NCBI GenBank assembly: GCA_027068765.1
Contig: JAMOMC010000137.1
Span: 1-46,222 of the forward strand
DNA from: Campylobacterales bacterium
GTDB taxonomy: Bacteria; Campylobacterota; Campylobacteria; Campylobacterales; QNZT01
Direction of reading: 5' to 3'
Length of the DNA: 46,222 nt
Below are positions 29,197-38,477 of this stretch, piece after piece. Position 1 is the stretch's first letter; each line of letters opens with the position of its first letter. Made by a program: the position numbers and the translations under genes. The notes under the pieces are model-generated. The model was not told the origin of the DNA. It worked only from the letters and a program-made list of their open reading frames with translations, and ran no database searches.

Positions 29197-29842
29197 GGAT
29201 TGCTCCTTTTATCTTGCCAAAGTTTCTTGGGAAACCGTTGGTGTCGATTGAACTCATGTGTTTTAAAAATGCAACCAAACCTTTAGCCTCTTCTTCAGTA
29301 ATACCAAGTTCAGGCATCATTCTCTCATGTGTTGGATAAGTTGAAGGATGCATTAAAAATTCTGCCATCGCTTCCTCTTTTGTACTTTTTCCAGTCATTG
29401 CAAGATAAGGTCCACTCTCACTCCACATTGGATCAAGCCATGATTTTGTAAGATCCGGTGCATAGTAGGCACCATTTCCAAGAAGTGTATGACAATTCAT
29501 ACAGTTTTTAGCTTGAGATGTAAGTTTACCGAGGTTAAGAAGTTTTGCCGCTTCTTCTACACTCCACTCTTTCCCAAAAAACAGCTCTTTTTCACCAATA
29601 AATGGAGTCTCATGACCTCTTTTGTCATTCATCTCATAGGTGATTGTGTAGTTGATTACTGTTGGGGCTGGAACCCTTTTTGTAATACCGTTTTTGAGGT
29701 CTTCATCATTTCCCATTGAAATTTGAGCCCCTGTATCAAAGGTTAGCCAAATTAGCAATATTGCGGAAAAGCCCGTTACCCATGCGGCTGAGCGTTGCCA
29801 GAAACGATTACTTCCCCAAACAGAAGTTGGTTTCTCTTCCAT
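29186..29842 (-). CDS. norC: nitric oxide reductase cytochrome c subunit NorC
   Basis: N-terminal TM and CMNCHTLLGNGAYYAPDLTKSWLDP; overlaps norB. Confidence 0.95.
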   Translation of the reverse strand: MEEKPTSVWGSNRFWQRSAAWVTGFSAILLIWLTFDTGAQISMGNDEDLKNGITKRVPAPTVINYTITYEMNDKRGHETPFIGEKELFFGKEWSVEEAAKLLNLGKLTSQAKNCMNCHTLLGNGAYYAPDLTKSWLDPMWSESGPYLAMTGKSTKEEAMAEFLMHPSTYPTHERMMPELGITEEEAKGLVAFLKHMSSIDTNGFPRNFGKIKGAIHGR

Positions 29843-29865
29843 ATCTACCTCCTTAAAATATTGTT

Positions 29866-30195
29866 TTAATGTTCACAAGTCTCATCGTGTGACTTATCCA
29901 TCAAGAAGAAGATGAAGTGAGGAAAAAATAGGTAAGCAAGCATTGTCATAAACAGTACTTTTTGCGTAAACGGATGATTTCCAATAAGATCACTAAGGAC
30001 ATATAGACATAAAACTGTTAGAACCCAAAAAAAATAAGCTATTGGCATAAAATACTTTTTGAGTTTTTTAATCTTTACAAGAGCAAAGACACATACATAT
30101 GCACCCGCAAAAACAATTGTTAAAGCTCCAGATAGAAAAACAATCATAAAGTCGTCGATTGCAATTTCTGGTCTTGAGATAAAAATTTCTTCCAT
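29866..30195 (-). CDS. small membrane protein, first gene of nor operon
   Basis: Start placed at ATG 30195 preceded by AAAGGAG; three or more hydrophobic segments. Confidence 0.75.
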   Translation of the reverse strand: MEEIFISRPEIAIDDFMIVFLSGALTIVFAGAYVCVFALVKIKKLKKYFMPIAYFFWVLTVLCLYVLSDLIGNHPFTQKVLFMTMLAYLFFPHFIFFLMDKSHDETCEH

Positions 30196-30227
30196 TGGGT
30201 GCTCCTTTTTGTGTATATACAAGGAGA

Positions 30228-30233
30228 ATTATA
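30228..30233 (-). promoter_or_regulatory. putative -10 element of nor promoter
   Basis: Perfect TATAAT on the minus strand, centred 32 bp downstream of the FNR-type box centre. Confidence 0.6.
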
Positions 30234-30255
30234 AAACATAATCAGATGAAAAGCT

Positions 30256-30269
30256 TTGATTTAGGTCAA
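30256..30269 (-). promoter_or_regulatory. FNR/DNR-type operator upstream of nor operon
   Basis: TTGAT-TTAG-GTCAA (13/14 bp palindromic register of TTGAT-N4-ATCAA). Confidence 0.72.
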
Positions 30270-30301
30270 TATTTGATTAAAAATAAATAAAATTATAAAA
30301 C

Positions 30302-30943
30302 TTATTTAAAAAGTGAGTTAAGTGTTACTTTGTCAAGAATATTAACCTGATGGTTTTTCTCTATAATTATGAAGTTTGATTTTTTGAAACGTGTTAATAT
30401 TCTTGAGAGTGTTTCTGGTGTAATATTTAAGATTGAGGCTATTTGAGTGTTTTTAAGAGTTTCAAAGAGTTCACTGTTCTCCATGATAAACTTTGCAACT
30501 TTTGCTTCGGATGTAAGTATCGTCTCTTTGTGGATTACTTGTGATAAGATTTTAATTTTTTTAGTTAGTGATCTTATAATTTCCATGCAGACATCAGGGT
30601 TTTTGAAAAAACCTTTTTCAAGCTTTTTAAAATTTATCTTTAAAATCTTACCGTTTGTTATAAATCTAGCAGTTGCAGGGTAGTTCATGTTTTCAAAACA
30701 AGCGAGTTCACCAACTAGCCCAATAGGGGTAAATTGATGAATATATATCTCATTCCCCTTTGCATCTGTTTTATAAAGCTTGAGTACACCTTCGGTTAAA
30801 ACATAAAGAGTACCAGGTGCATCACCTTCATAAAAGACTATCTCATTACATCTATATGTTTTAAATCTAGAAATTTTTTCTAATGCTTTAAGGTTAATGT
30901 CACTTAATTTTGAAAAAAGCGGAATATCTCTAACTCTGTCCAT
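30302..30943 (-). CDS. Crp/Fnr-family regulator, DNR/NnrR-like
   Basis: cNMP-binding domain plus HTH NTQIASILNITPETLSRILTRFKKS with ExxSR recognition motif; lacks an FNR-type N-terminal Cys cluster. Confidence 0.88.
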   Translation of the reverse strand: MDRVRDIPLFSKLSDINLKALEKISRFKTYRCNEIVFYEGDAPGTLYVLTEGVLKLYKTDAKGNEIYIHQFTPIGLVGELACFENMNYPATARFITNGKILKINFKKLEKGFFKNPDVCMEIIRSLTKKIKILSQVIHKETILTSEAKVAKFIMENSELFETLKNTQIASILNITPETLSRILTRFKKSNFIIIEKNHQVNILDKVTLNSLFK

Positions 30944-31020
30944 TTAATTTAATCTTTTATTTTTAATATAGATTTTTATTATATCTTGTTACTCTTAATT
31001 TATACTAACAATAGTAATTT

Positions 31021-32529
31021 TTATTCTCTTAAAAGCTGTCTTTTGTTGTGTTTGGTAACATTTTTTTCTCTAATATTAGGAATAAAAGAGATATGGTTTT
31101 GTAAAAATTTTGGAATTTTTCTTCCATTTACTTTTTGTAAGTCTGATAATATTGTATCTGCAGTAATGGTTTTGTTGAAACTTTTATACTCTGTGAGGTA
31201 GATAAATATATACTCACTTAGACGATTTAAAGAGATTTGCCAAGTAGATTCACTTTTTTTATAAATCCACTCACTAAATTCATAAAAACTTTTAAAAACA
31301 TCCTCTTTTTCAAATATAAATTCAACTGTTTTTTGAAAATTACCACTATTGTATACTAAATCCCAAAACCTTGCAAATCGTTTCATCTTTTGGATTATCT
31401 TAAAACTTAAATTATCATTTTGTAAAATATCATAAGGAGGTTTATCATTGTAAATGAAGCCAAATTTTTCATCATGACGGCTTAGTGTTGTGCCTGAGAG
31501 CTTTTTGAGTATTCCTATTTGTATCTCAGAATTTGTCATCATTTTTAGACGATTTAAGTTTTTAGCAAAACTTTCAAGATTTTCTCCTGGAAGTCCAACG
31601 ATAAGGTCAAGATGCAAGTGTGCTTTTGAGCTGTTTTCTAAAAAGTCTATATTTTTTTTAACTTTGTTTAGGTTCATTTTTCTATTTATATTCTCTAGTA
31701 CAGTGCTGTTTAGAGTCTGGATACCAATCTCTAACTGTAGAGTTTTGGGTGGAAATTTTGAAATTTTCTCTTTTAAAGCTTCAGGAAAGTGATCAGGTAT
31801 AACTTCAAAATGCAAAGAGTAAGGCTCATCTTTTGCAAGAAAAAAATCCATTAAAGAGCTTGCATGGTGGATATTTAAGTTAAATGTTCTATCGATAAAT
31901 TTAAAGTTTCTTGCTCCTTTTTGCCAAAGAGTTTCAAACTCATCTAAAAGTATACTCATATCAAAATGTCGTACTTTTTCATCAATTGCAGATAGGCAAA
32001 ACTCACACTCAAATGGACATCCACGACTAGCTTCCACATAAATATAGCGATGTTTTATATCTTGTTCACTGTAGTAGGAGTAGGGGAGTTTTAACTCTTT
32101 TAAGTTTGGCATTTTTGCTTTTATTATTTTTGGATTATCTCTATCTTTTAAAATATCCAAGCAGAGTTCATAGAAGCTAATCTCACCTTCTCCTTGAATG
32201 ATAAAATCAGCTTTGTCAAAATTGACCCTAAAAGGCTGATGGCTAACTTCTGGACCTCCAAGGACTATCTTTGTTTTTGGAGAGACTTTTTTTAAAACTT
32301 CTATCAAGTTGTGTACATCTAAAGCATTCCAAATATATACACCTATACCGATAATCTTAGGTTTTTTTTCTAAGATTTTCTCAGCTATTGTTTGTGTTTG
32401 CTCATTTATAACAAATTCAATAATCTCTGTTTTTTTTTGTAGTTCATTTAAATTTGCATAGAGGTACTTTAGAGCTATTGAAGTGTGAGTATATCTAGAA
32501 TTTATAGCGATAAGTATGATTTCTCTCAT
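31021..32529 (-). CDS. B12-binding-domain radical SAM protein (DUF4080-type C-terminus)
   Basis: CPFECEFCLS CxxxCxxC motif preceded by Rossmann-like B12-binding region (IIGIGVYIWNALDVHNLI...KIVLGGPEVS). Confidence 0.85.
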   Translation of the reverse strand: MREIILIAINSRYTHTSIALKYLYANLNELQKKTEIIEFVINEQTQTIAEKILEKKPKIIGIGVYIWNALDVHNLIEVLKKVSPKTKIVLGGPEVSHQPFRVNFDKADFIIQGEGEISFYELCLDILKDRDNPKIIKAKMPNLKELKLPYSYYSEQDIKHRYIYVEASRGCPFECEFCLSAIDEKVRHFDMSILLDEFETLWQKGARNFKFIDRTFNLNIHHASSLMDFFLAKDEPYSLHFEVIPDHFPEALKEKISKFPPKTLQLEIGIQTLNSTVLENINRKMNLNKVKKNIDFLENSSKAHLHLDLIVGLPGENLESFAKNLNRLKMMTNSEIQIGILKKLSGTTLSRHDEKFGFIYNDKPPYDILQNDNLSFKIIQKMKRFARFWDLVYNSGNFQKTVEFIFEKEDVFKSFYEFSEWIYKKSESTWQISLNRLSEYIFIYLTEYKSFNKTITADTILSDLQKVNGRKIPKFLQNHISFIPNIREKNVTKHNKRQLLRE

Positions 32530-32599
32530 TTTGAAAGGTTAGCATAATTTTTAAAAATTTTGCTAACATGTGCTTTTTAAAATCAAAAGGAGATAAATT

Positions 32600-32947
32600 A
32601 TGAAGAGTATAATTTTTATATCTATTGCATCTTTAGTGATAGTTATGACTATAGGATGCACACAGGAGACACAAAATAAACTAGGTAGGGCTATTCAAAA
32701 TTGGACTGGAACAGATGGTGTTTTAGAGGTTTATGCTGGAGATAAACTTGTAAAGAGGTTTATGAAGATTGATAAGCTTTCAACTGCTATAAGTACAAAT
32801 GGAGATGATAGTCGTCCTTATAGATTTGGGTATGGTGTATTGGATGCAAATCTTGATGGAGTTGCTTCAAAAGATGAAAAAAGAGTCTATTTTGAGTTTA
32901 GTGACTACTCAACTTCATATATATTTTATGAAAATCCTGTTAAGTAA
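32600..32947 (+). CDS. small lipoprotein of unknown function
   Basis: Lipobox VMTIGC at the end of signal peptide; good RBS. Confidence 0.75.
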   Translation: MKSIIFISIASLVIVMTIGCTQETQNKLGRAIQNWTGTDGVLEVYAGDKLVKRFMKIDKLSTAISTNGDDSRPYRFGYGVLDANLDGVASKDEKRVYFEFSDYSTSYIFYENPVK

Positions 32948-32956
32948 GCTCTCTTG

Positions 32957-34051
32957 ATGGATACAATTTCGCTTTTTGAAAAACTGCTTCGTTTTAAGTC
33001 TATTACACCAGATGATGATGGAGCTTTGGATTTTATACAAGAGTATATGAGTGGATTTGAAGCAAAAAGATTAGATATAGATGGTGTTAAAAATCTTTTT
33101 TTAGTTAAAAAATTCTCAACTGGTCCGCATCTATGTTTTGCAGGTCATGTTGATGTTGTACCTGCTGGGGATGATTGGGATAGTGATCCATATGAGCCTA
33201 AAAGGGATGGAGATAAAATCATAGCTCGTGGCACTCAAGATATGAAAAGTGGAGTTGCTGCTTTTTTAAATGCTTGTTTAGGGGCTAAAGATTTTAAAGG
33301 AACTCTCTCCATCATTTTAACCTCTGATGAAGAGGGAGATGCGATAAATGGCACAGTAAAAGTGTTAGAGTTTTTAAAAAAAGAGAATTTTTTACCAGAT
33401 TTTGCGATAGTAGCTGAACCTACTTGTGAAGATGTTTTTGGAGATGCTATAAAGATAGGAAGACGAGGCTCTATAAATGGAGTTATCGAAAAGATAGGAA
33501 GACAAGGACATGCTGCTTATCCCGAAAAAGCAAACAACCCTATACATAAAATCGCTGGAATTTTACCTTATATTGCAGGTGTGGATTTAGATAATGGAGA
33601 TGGTAGTTTTGCACCTAGCAAATTTGTTATAACAGATATTAGAGCTGGAATGGAGGTTACAAATGTGACTCCAGGAAGACTTAAAATGATGTTTAATATT
33701 AGAAATTCTACAAAAACAGATAAAAAAGATGTTGAAGATTTTGTGCATAAATATTTTAAAGAGTTAGATTATACACTCATCTTAAACCAATCAGCAAAGC
33801 CTTTTGTAACAAATAAAAACTCTAAAGTAGTTACTATTTTAGCCGATGCTATAAGAGATATTACAGGAGTCAAAACCAAACTCTCAACCGCAGGAGGCAC
33901 AAGTGATGCCCGTTTTTTTGGTGAGTATGGTGTAGATACAGTAGAATTTGGTGTGATAAATGATAAAATACATGCTCCAAATGAGAGTACAACAATCAAA
34001 GAAGTTGAAGATTTACAGAGGATATTTAGTAAATTGATAGAGAATTTCTAA
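32957..34051 (+). CDS. dapE: succinyl-diaminopimelate desuccinylase
   Basis: CFAGHVDVVPAGDDWDSDPY, GTQDMKSGVAAF, TSDEEGDAINGT, STAGGTSDARFF. Confidence 0.95.
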   Translation: MDTISLFEKLLRFKSITPDDDGALDFIQEYMSGFEAKRLDIDGVKNLFLVKKFSTGPHLCFAGHVDVVPAGDDWDSDPYEPKRDGDKIIARGTQDMKSGVAAFLNACLGAKDFKGTLSIILTSDEEGDAINGTVKVLEFLKKENFLPDFAIVAEPTCEDVFGDAIKIGRRGSINGVIEKIGRQGHAAYPEKANNPIHKIAGILPYIAGVDLDNGDGSFAPSKFVITDIRAGMEVTNVTPGRLKMMFNIRNSTKTDKKDVEDFVHKYFKELDYTLILNQSAKPFVTNKNSKVVTILADAIRDITGVKTKLSTAGGTSDARFFGEYGVDTVEFGVINDKIHAPNESTTIKEVEDLQRIFSKLIENF

Positions 34052-34062
34052 GGAGATTAAAG

Positions 34063-35304
34063 ATGATAAAAAATGAGATTTTTTTTCAAAATGGTGATTT
34101 TTTTGAAGATGATATAAAGTGGCTTTATAATGCTATTTTTGAACAGATGCAAAGTGGAGATATTGGGTATTATAATCTTGTAAAAGGTGAAAATATAGAG
34201 AGTATCAAATCTTTTGCTAAAGAGCAGAGGAGTGTAAAAAATGTTGTAGTTATTGGTATTGGTGGTTCATCTTTGGGGACAAAGGCTGTTGATGAACTTC
34301 TTTGTCACAGTGAAAATAGAAACGATAAAAATCTAATATTTTTTGAAAATGTTGACCCAATAGAGATAGAAAAAAATCTTAAAAATCTAGAGTTAGAAGA
34401 GAGTCTTTTTATAGTTATCTCTAAATCAGGTGGGACTATTGAGACAACTTCACATCTAAAGTATCTTCTTAGTCATTTTAATATCTCTTTTGAGAGTGAA
34501 AAGTTTAGGAAACATTTCTGTTTTATAACTGATTGTGGATCACCTTTAGATAAATTTGGAGAAGATTTTTCTCTTAAAAGATTTCATATTCCTTTAAATG
34601 TTGGTGGGAGGTTTTCTATCTTATCTGCTGTAGGACTTCTGCCACTTTGTATATTAGGGTATGATATAGATAAATTGCTTGATGGTGCAAAAACATTAAA
34701 AGACTCTTTTGAGGCTGAAAATCAGTATGAATTATGCCAAAAAGCACTCTTTTATGCAAAATTTGCACAGACTAAACCAATCAATGTACTTTTTTCATAT
34801 TCGAGTTCATTTAAGGCTTTTAATGATTGGTTTGTTCAGCTTTGGGCTGAATCTCTTGGAAAGGTTAATTTTGATGGAAATAGTGTAGGGCTTACTCCTG
34901 TTGGACTTATTGGCTCAGTTGATCAACACTCTTTTTTGCAACTGATAATTGAAGGGGCAAAAGATAAAAATGTAACTATGATAAAAGTTAAAGATTTTGG
35001 TATAACTACCTTAATCCCTGATATCTCACTTCCTCATCTTCAAAAGACAGATTTTATAAACTCTAACACATTTACAACACTCATAAATGCCCAATGTGAT
35101 GCAACTATGCAGAGCTTAATAGACCAAGATATAAGTGTTGATCTGATTACGATTGATACTTTAGATGAGAGTAGTGTTGGATATATGCTCTTTTATTATG
35201 AGCTTTTAACCTCTTTGGTTGGTATAAAATTAAATATAGATACATATAATCAGCCAGGGGTTGAGCTTGGAAAAATTATACTTCAAAAGAAGTTTGAAAA
35301 TTGA
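34063..35304 (+). CDS. pgi: glucose-6-phosphate isomerase
   Basis: VVIGIGGSSLGTKAV, VISKSGGTIETTSHL, VGGRFSILSAVGLLP, SVDQHSFLQLIIEG. Confidence 0.93.
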   Translation: MIKNEIFFQNGDFFEDDIKWLYNAIFEQMQSGDIGYYNLVKGENIESIKSFAKEQRSVKNVVVIGIGGSSLGTKAVDELLCHSENRNDKNLIFFENVDPIEIEKNLKNLELEESLFIVISKSGGTIETTSHLKYLLSHFNISFESEKFRKHFCFITDCGSPLDKFGEDFSLKRFHIPLNVGGRFSILSAVGLLPLCILGYDIDKLLDGAKTLKDSFEAENQYELCQKALFYAKFAQTKPINVLFSYSSSFKAFNDWFVQLWAESLGKVNFDGNSVGLTPVGLIGSVDQHSFLQLIIEGAKDKNVTMIKVKDFGITTLIPDISLPHLQKTDFINSNTFTTLINAQCDATMQSLIDQDISVDLITIDTLDESSVGYMLFYYELLTSLVGIKLNIDTYNQPGVELGKIILQKKFEN

Positions 35305-36041
35305 GTAAATATGTCATCTTTTCAGATTTAGATGGCTCTTTATTAAATCACGAAGATTATAGCTTTGAAGAGGCAAAAGGTATGCTAAAAGTTATAAATG
35401 AGCTTGATATTCCTCTTATTTTTACCACAAGTAAAACTAAACTAGAGTGTGAAATACTTCAAAAACAGATGAATATAAAAGCACCTCTTATAGTTGAAAA
35501 TGGTGCTGCTATCTATTACCTAGATAAAGAGGTAGAGCTTTTAGGGTTAAAGCACTGTAAAATAAAAACTTTTATAGATTTAGTCAAAGATGAGTTTGAG
35601 ATTTTAGCTTTTTCTAGCATGAGGATTGAAGATATAATGGAGTATACACTTTTCTCTTATGAGAGTGCAAAGTTAGCTAAATTAAGAGAATTTTCAGAAC
35701 CATTTTTGATTAAAGATGAGACAAGACTTAGTGAGCTTGAAGTGTTGGCTGAATCAAGGGGGATGAAGATTTTAAAAGGTGGCAGGTTTTATCACTGTGT
35801 TGGAATTAATCAAGATAAAGGAAAAGCAGTTGAAAAATTAAAAAAACATTTTCCTAATTGTATAAGTATTGCTCTTGGAGATAATTATAACGATGTTGAG
35901 ATGCTTAGGGTTGTAGATATACCTGTTTTAATTCCTCACCATGAAGGAAGATATATAGAGTTTAGTGCAAAAAATCTTATAAAAGCTCCGTATAAAGGTA
36001 GCCTTGGTTGGAGTGAAGCTTTAAAAGAGATAATTTTGTGA
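35301..36041 (+). CDS. glucosyl/mannosyl-3-phosphoglycerate phosphatase (HAD, MpgP family)
   Basis: SDLDGSLLNHEDYSFEEA, VENGAAIYY, ALGDNYNDVEML; next to GpgS-like gene. Confidence 0.82.
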   Translation: MSKYVIFSDLDGSLLNHEDYSFEEAKGMLKVINELDIPLIFTTSKTKLECEILQKQMNIKAPLIVENGAAIYYLDKEVELLGLKHCKIKTFIDLVKDEFEILAFSSMRIEDIMEYTLFSYESAKLAKLREFSEPFLIKDETRLSELEVLAESRGMKILKGGRFYHCVGINQDKGKAVEKLKKHFPNCISIALGDNYNDVEMLRVVDIPVLIPHHEGRYIEFSAKNLIKAPYKGSLGWSEALKEIIL

Positions 36042-37261
36042 AAAAAAAAGAGATAAGAGAGATTTATGATGCTGCTGTTTTGTCAGTTATGCCTGAAAAT
36101 CTTATCTCAAATAATTCATATTTAAAAAGTATAAAATCAGATAAAATCCACCTTTTTGGTTCAGGAAAAGCTGCATTTGAGATGGCAAAAGAGATAGAGA
36201 AAATTTTTGGTGAAAATATCATAGATGGTCTTATAATAACTCCAAATGAAGATAAAAATTTAAAAAGAGTTGAAGTGTTCCAAAGCACACATCCAAACCC
36301 TTCTAACAAAAGCATAGTTGCAGCTAAAAAGATGTTTGAAAAATTTATAGCTTTAAAAGAGGATGACTTTTTTATCTATCTTCTTTCAGGTGGGAGTTCG
36401 GCTTTATTAGAACTACCAAGAGAGCCTATTAGTTTAGATGATTTTATAAAAACGACTAAGATTTTATTGGAAAATTCTGTGCCAATTGAAGAGATAAATA
36501 TCGTAAGAAAACATCTCTCAAAGATAAAAGGTGGACAGCTTGGTCTTCAAGTTAAAGCAAAAGGGGTAGTTTTAGTCATAAGTGATGTAATTGGTGATGA
36601 TCTTGAAGCTATCGGTTCAGCTGTTTTGTTTTGTGATAGTTCAACTTTTAAAGATGCAAAAGATATACTTTATAAATACAAACTTTATGATAAACTTCCT
36701 GCAAGTGTAAAAGATGTTTTAGAAAAAGAGATTTGTGAAACTCCTAAAAGTGTAAATAAAAATATAGAGCATATTATCATAGGCAACAACAAAATAGCTC
36801 TAAAAAAAGCTAAACAAAAAGCAGAAAATTTAGGATATAGTTGCACTATTGTAACTAATGAGTTACAAGGAGATGTTAAAATAGTTGCAAAAAAGATAGT
36901 AGATTTGATACTATGTTCAGATCAAGATGTTCTTCTTTTTGGTGGAGAGTGTACTGTAGATGTGTTAGGAGATGGGCTTGGTGGTAGAAATCAAGAGTTA
37001 TGTTTGAGAGTGTTAAAACTTATTAAAAATCATCCAAATATTATATTTTTGAGTGGTGGAAGTGATGGCATTGATGGAAACACTAGAGCAGCAGGAGCTA
37101 TTGTAGATAGCAAGTCTTATCAAAATGATATAGATTATTTTTTACAAAAGAGCGATTCATATAATTTTTTAAAAAGAGGGGATAATCTACTTGTTACTGG
37201 ATCTAGTGGAACAAATGTTATGGATATTATGATTGCGATAAAAGGAGTTAAAAATGTCTGA
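36038..37261 (+). CDS. glycerate 2-kinase (DUF4147/MOFRL)
   Basis: YLLSGGSSALLELPREPISLDDF, INIVRKHLSKIKGGQL, GGECTVDVLGDGLGGRNQEL, LSGGSDGIDGNTRAAGA. Confidence 0.92.
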   Translation: MKKKEIREIYDAAVLSVMPENLISNNSYLKSIKSDKIHLFGSGKAAFEMAKEIEKIFGENIIDGLIITPNEDKNLKRVEVFQSTHPNPSNKSIVAAKKMFEKFIALKEDDFFIYLLSGGSSALLELPREPISLDDFIKTTKILLENSVPIEEINIVRKHLSKIKGGQLGLQVKAKGVVLVISDVIGDDLEAIGSAVLFCDSSTFKDAKDILYKYKLYDKLPASVKDVLEKEICETPKSVNKNIEHIIIGNNKIALKKAKQKAENLGYSCTIVTNELQGDVKIVAKKIVDLILCSDQDVLLFGGECTVDVLGDGLGGRNQELCLRVLKLIKNHPNIIFLSGGSDGIDGNTRAAGAIVDSKSYQNDIDYFLQKSDSYNFLKRGDNLLVTGSSGTNVMDIMIAIKGVKNV

Positions 37262-38477
37262 TTTTTTTCAAAATGGCGTAATAACAACAATACCAAGATT
37301 GGGAAAAAGAAGTTTAAAAGAGATGGAAGAAGAGCTAGAAGGTTTTTCTAAAAGACGAAAAATGGTACTTCTTTTGCCTGCACTTTATAGTGAATTTGAG
37401 ACACCTTCAATGCAAGGCATAATACAAGAGCTTAAAAAAGTGAAATATCTCTATAAGATTATTTTAGGATTAGATGCAGCAGATAAAAAGCAATTTGAAG
37501 AGGTTAAAAAAATAATGTCAGTTTTGCCAACTAATGTTGATATAATTTGGAATGATGGCCCTAGAATGATGGGTTTAAAATCAGATTTAAAAGAAGCAGG
37601 TTTTCAAAGTACAGATATAAGAGGAAAAGGGTTAAATGTCTGGATGATGTTAGGATATGCACTTAGTGATGAAAATGCTTATGCTATAGCTCTTCATGAT
37701 TGTGATATTGTAAATTATACAAGAGAGATTCCAGCTAGGCTTTTGTATCCTATCGTAAATTTTGCATTTGATTATGAGTTTAACAAAGGATACTACTCAA
37801 GAGTTACAGATAAGATTCACGGTAGAGCTACAAGATTGTTTTATACACCTTTGATAAAATCTTTAGAGAAGGTGTTTGGGCAGAGTCGCTATCTTGATTA
37901 TATGAATAGTTTTCGATATGCACTTTCAGGTGAGTTTGCACTTGTTAGGTCTTTAGCTCGTGGTATTCGTATATCTCCTACTTGGGGATTGGAGGTTTCA
38001 ACTCTTAGTGAAGTTTATCATAATACTTCCAAAAAGAGAATTTGTCAATCAGAAATCATGGATACATATGAGCATAAACATCAAGATTTAGGAAAAGAAG
38101 CAGGAGGAGGAGTCTCTAAAATGACAAAAGAGATAGCAGAGACTATTTTTCGTATCATGTCACAAAATGGTATCATCTTTTCAAATGCAAAGTTTAAATC
38201 ACTTCTTATTACATATTTTGAAGAGTCTCGTCGTGCTATCACCCAATATAGCACAATATCTGCTGTAAATGGTTTGGCATACGATAGAAAAAAAGAGATT
38301 GAATCGATTTTAGAGTTTACAGACTCTTTAGGGTTAGCAAATGATGATTTTAATAAAAACCCAATGGGTGTTCCAGAACTTTCGGCTTGGACTGCTGTTA
38401 GATCAGTTTTACCAAAATTTGAAGATAAATTTAGAGAAGCTGTTTTATCTGACATGAGAGAAAATCATGATAAATAG
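37254..38477 (+). CDS. gpgS: glucosyl-3-phosphoglycerate synthase (GT81-like)
   Basis: NDGPRM...RGKGLNVWMMLGYAL...ALHDCDIVNYTREIPARLLYP; coupled to phosphatase and GH13 genes. Confidence 0.82.
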   Translation: MSDFFQNGVITTIPRLGKRSLKEMEEELEGFSKRRKMVLLLPALYSEFETPSMQGIIQELKKVKYLYKIILGLDAADKKQFEEVKKIMSVLPTNVDIIWNDGPRMMGLKSDLKEAGFQSTDIRGKGLNVWMMLGYALSDENAYAIALHDCDIVNYTREIPARLLYPIVNFAFDYEFNKGYYSRVTDKIHGRATRLFYTPLIKSLEKVFGQSRYLDYMNSFRYALSGEFALVRSLARGIRISPTWGLEVSTLSEVYHNTSKKRICQSEIMDTYEHKHQDLGKEAGGGVSKMTKEIAETIFRIMSQNGIIFSNAKFKSLLITYFEESRRAITQYSTISAVNGLAYDRKKEIESILEFTDSLGLANDDFNKNPMGVPELSAWTAVRSVLPKFEDKFREAVLSDMRENHDK

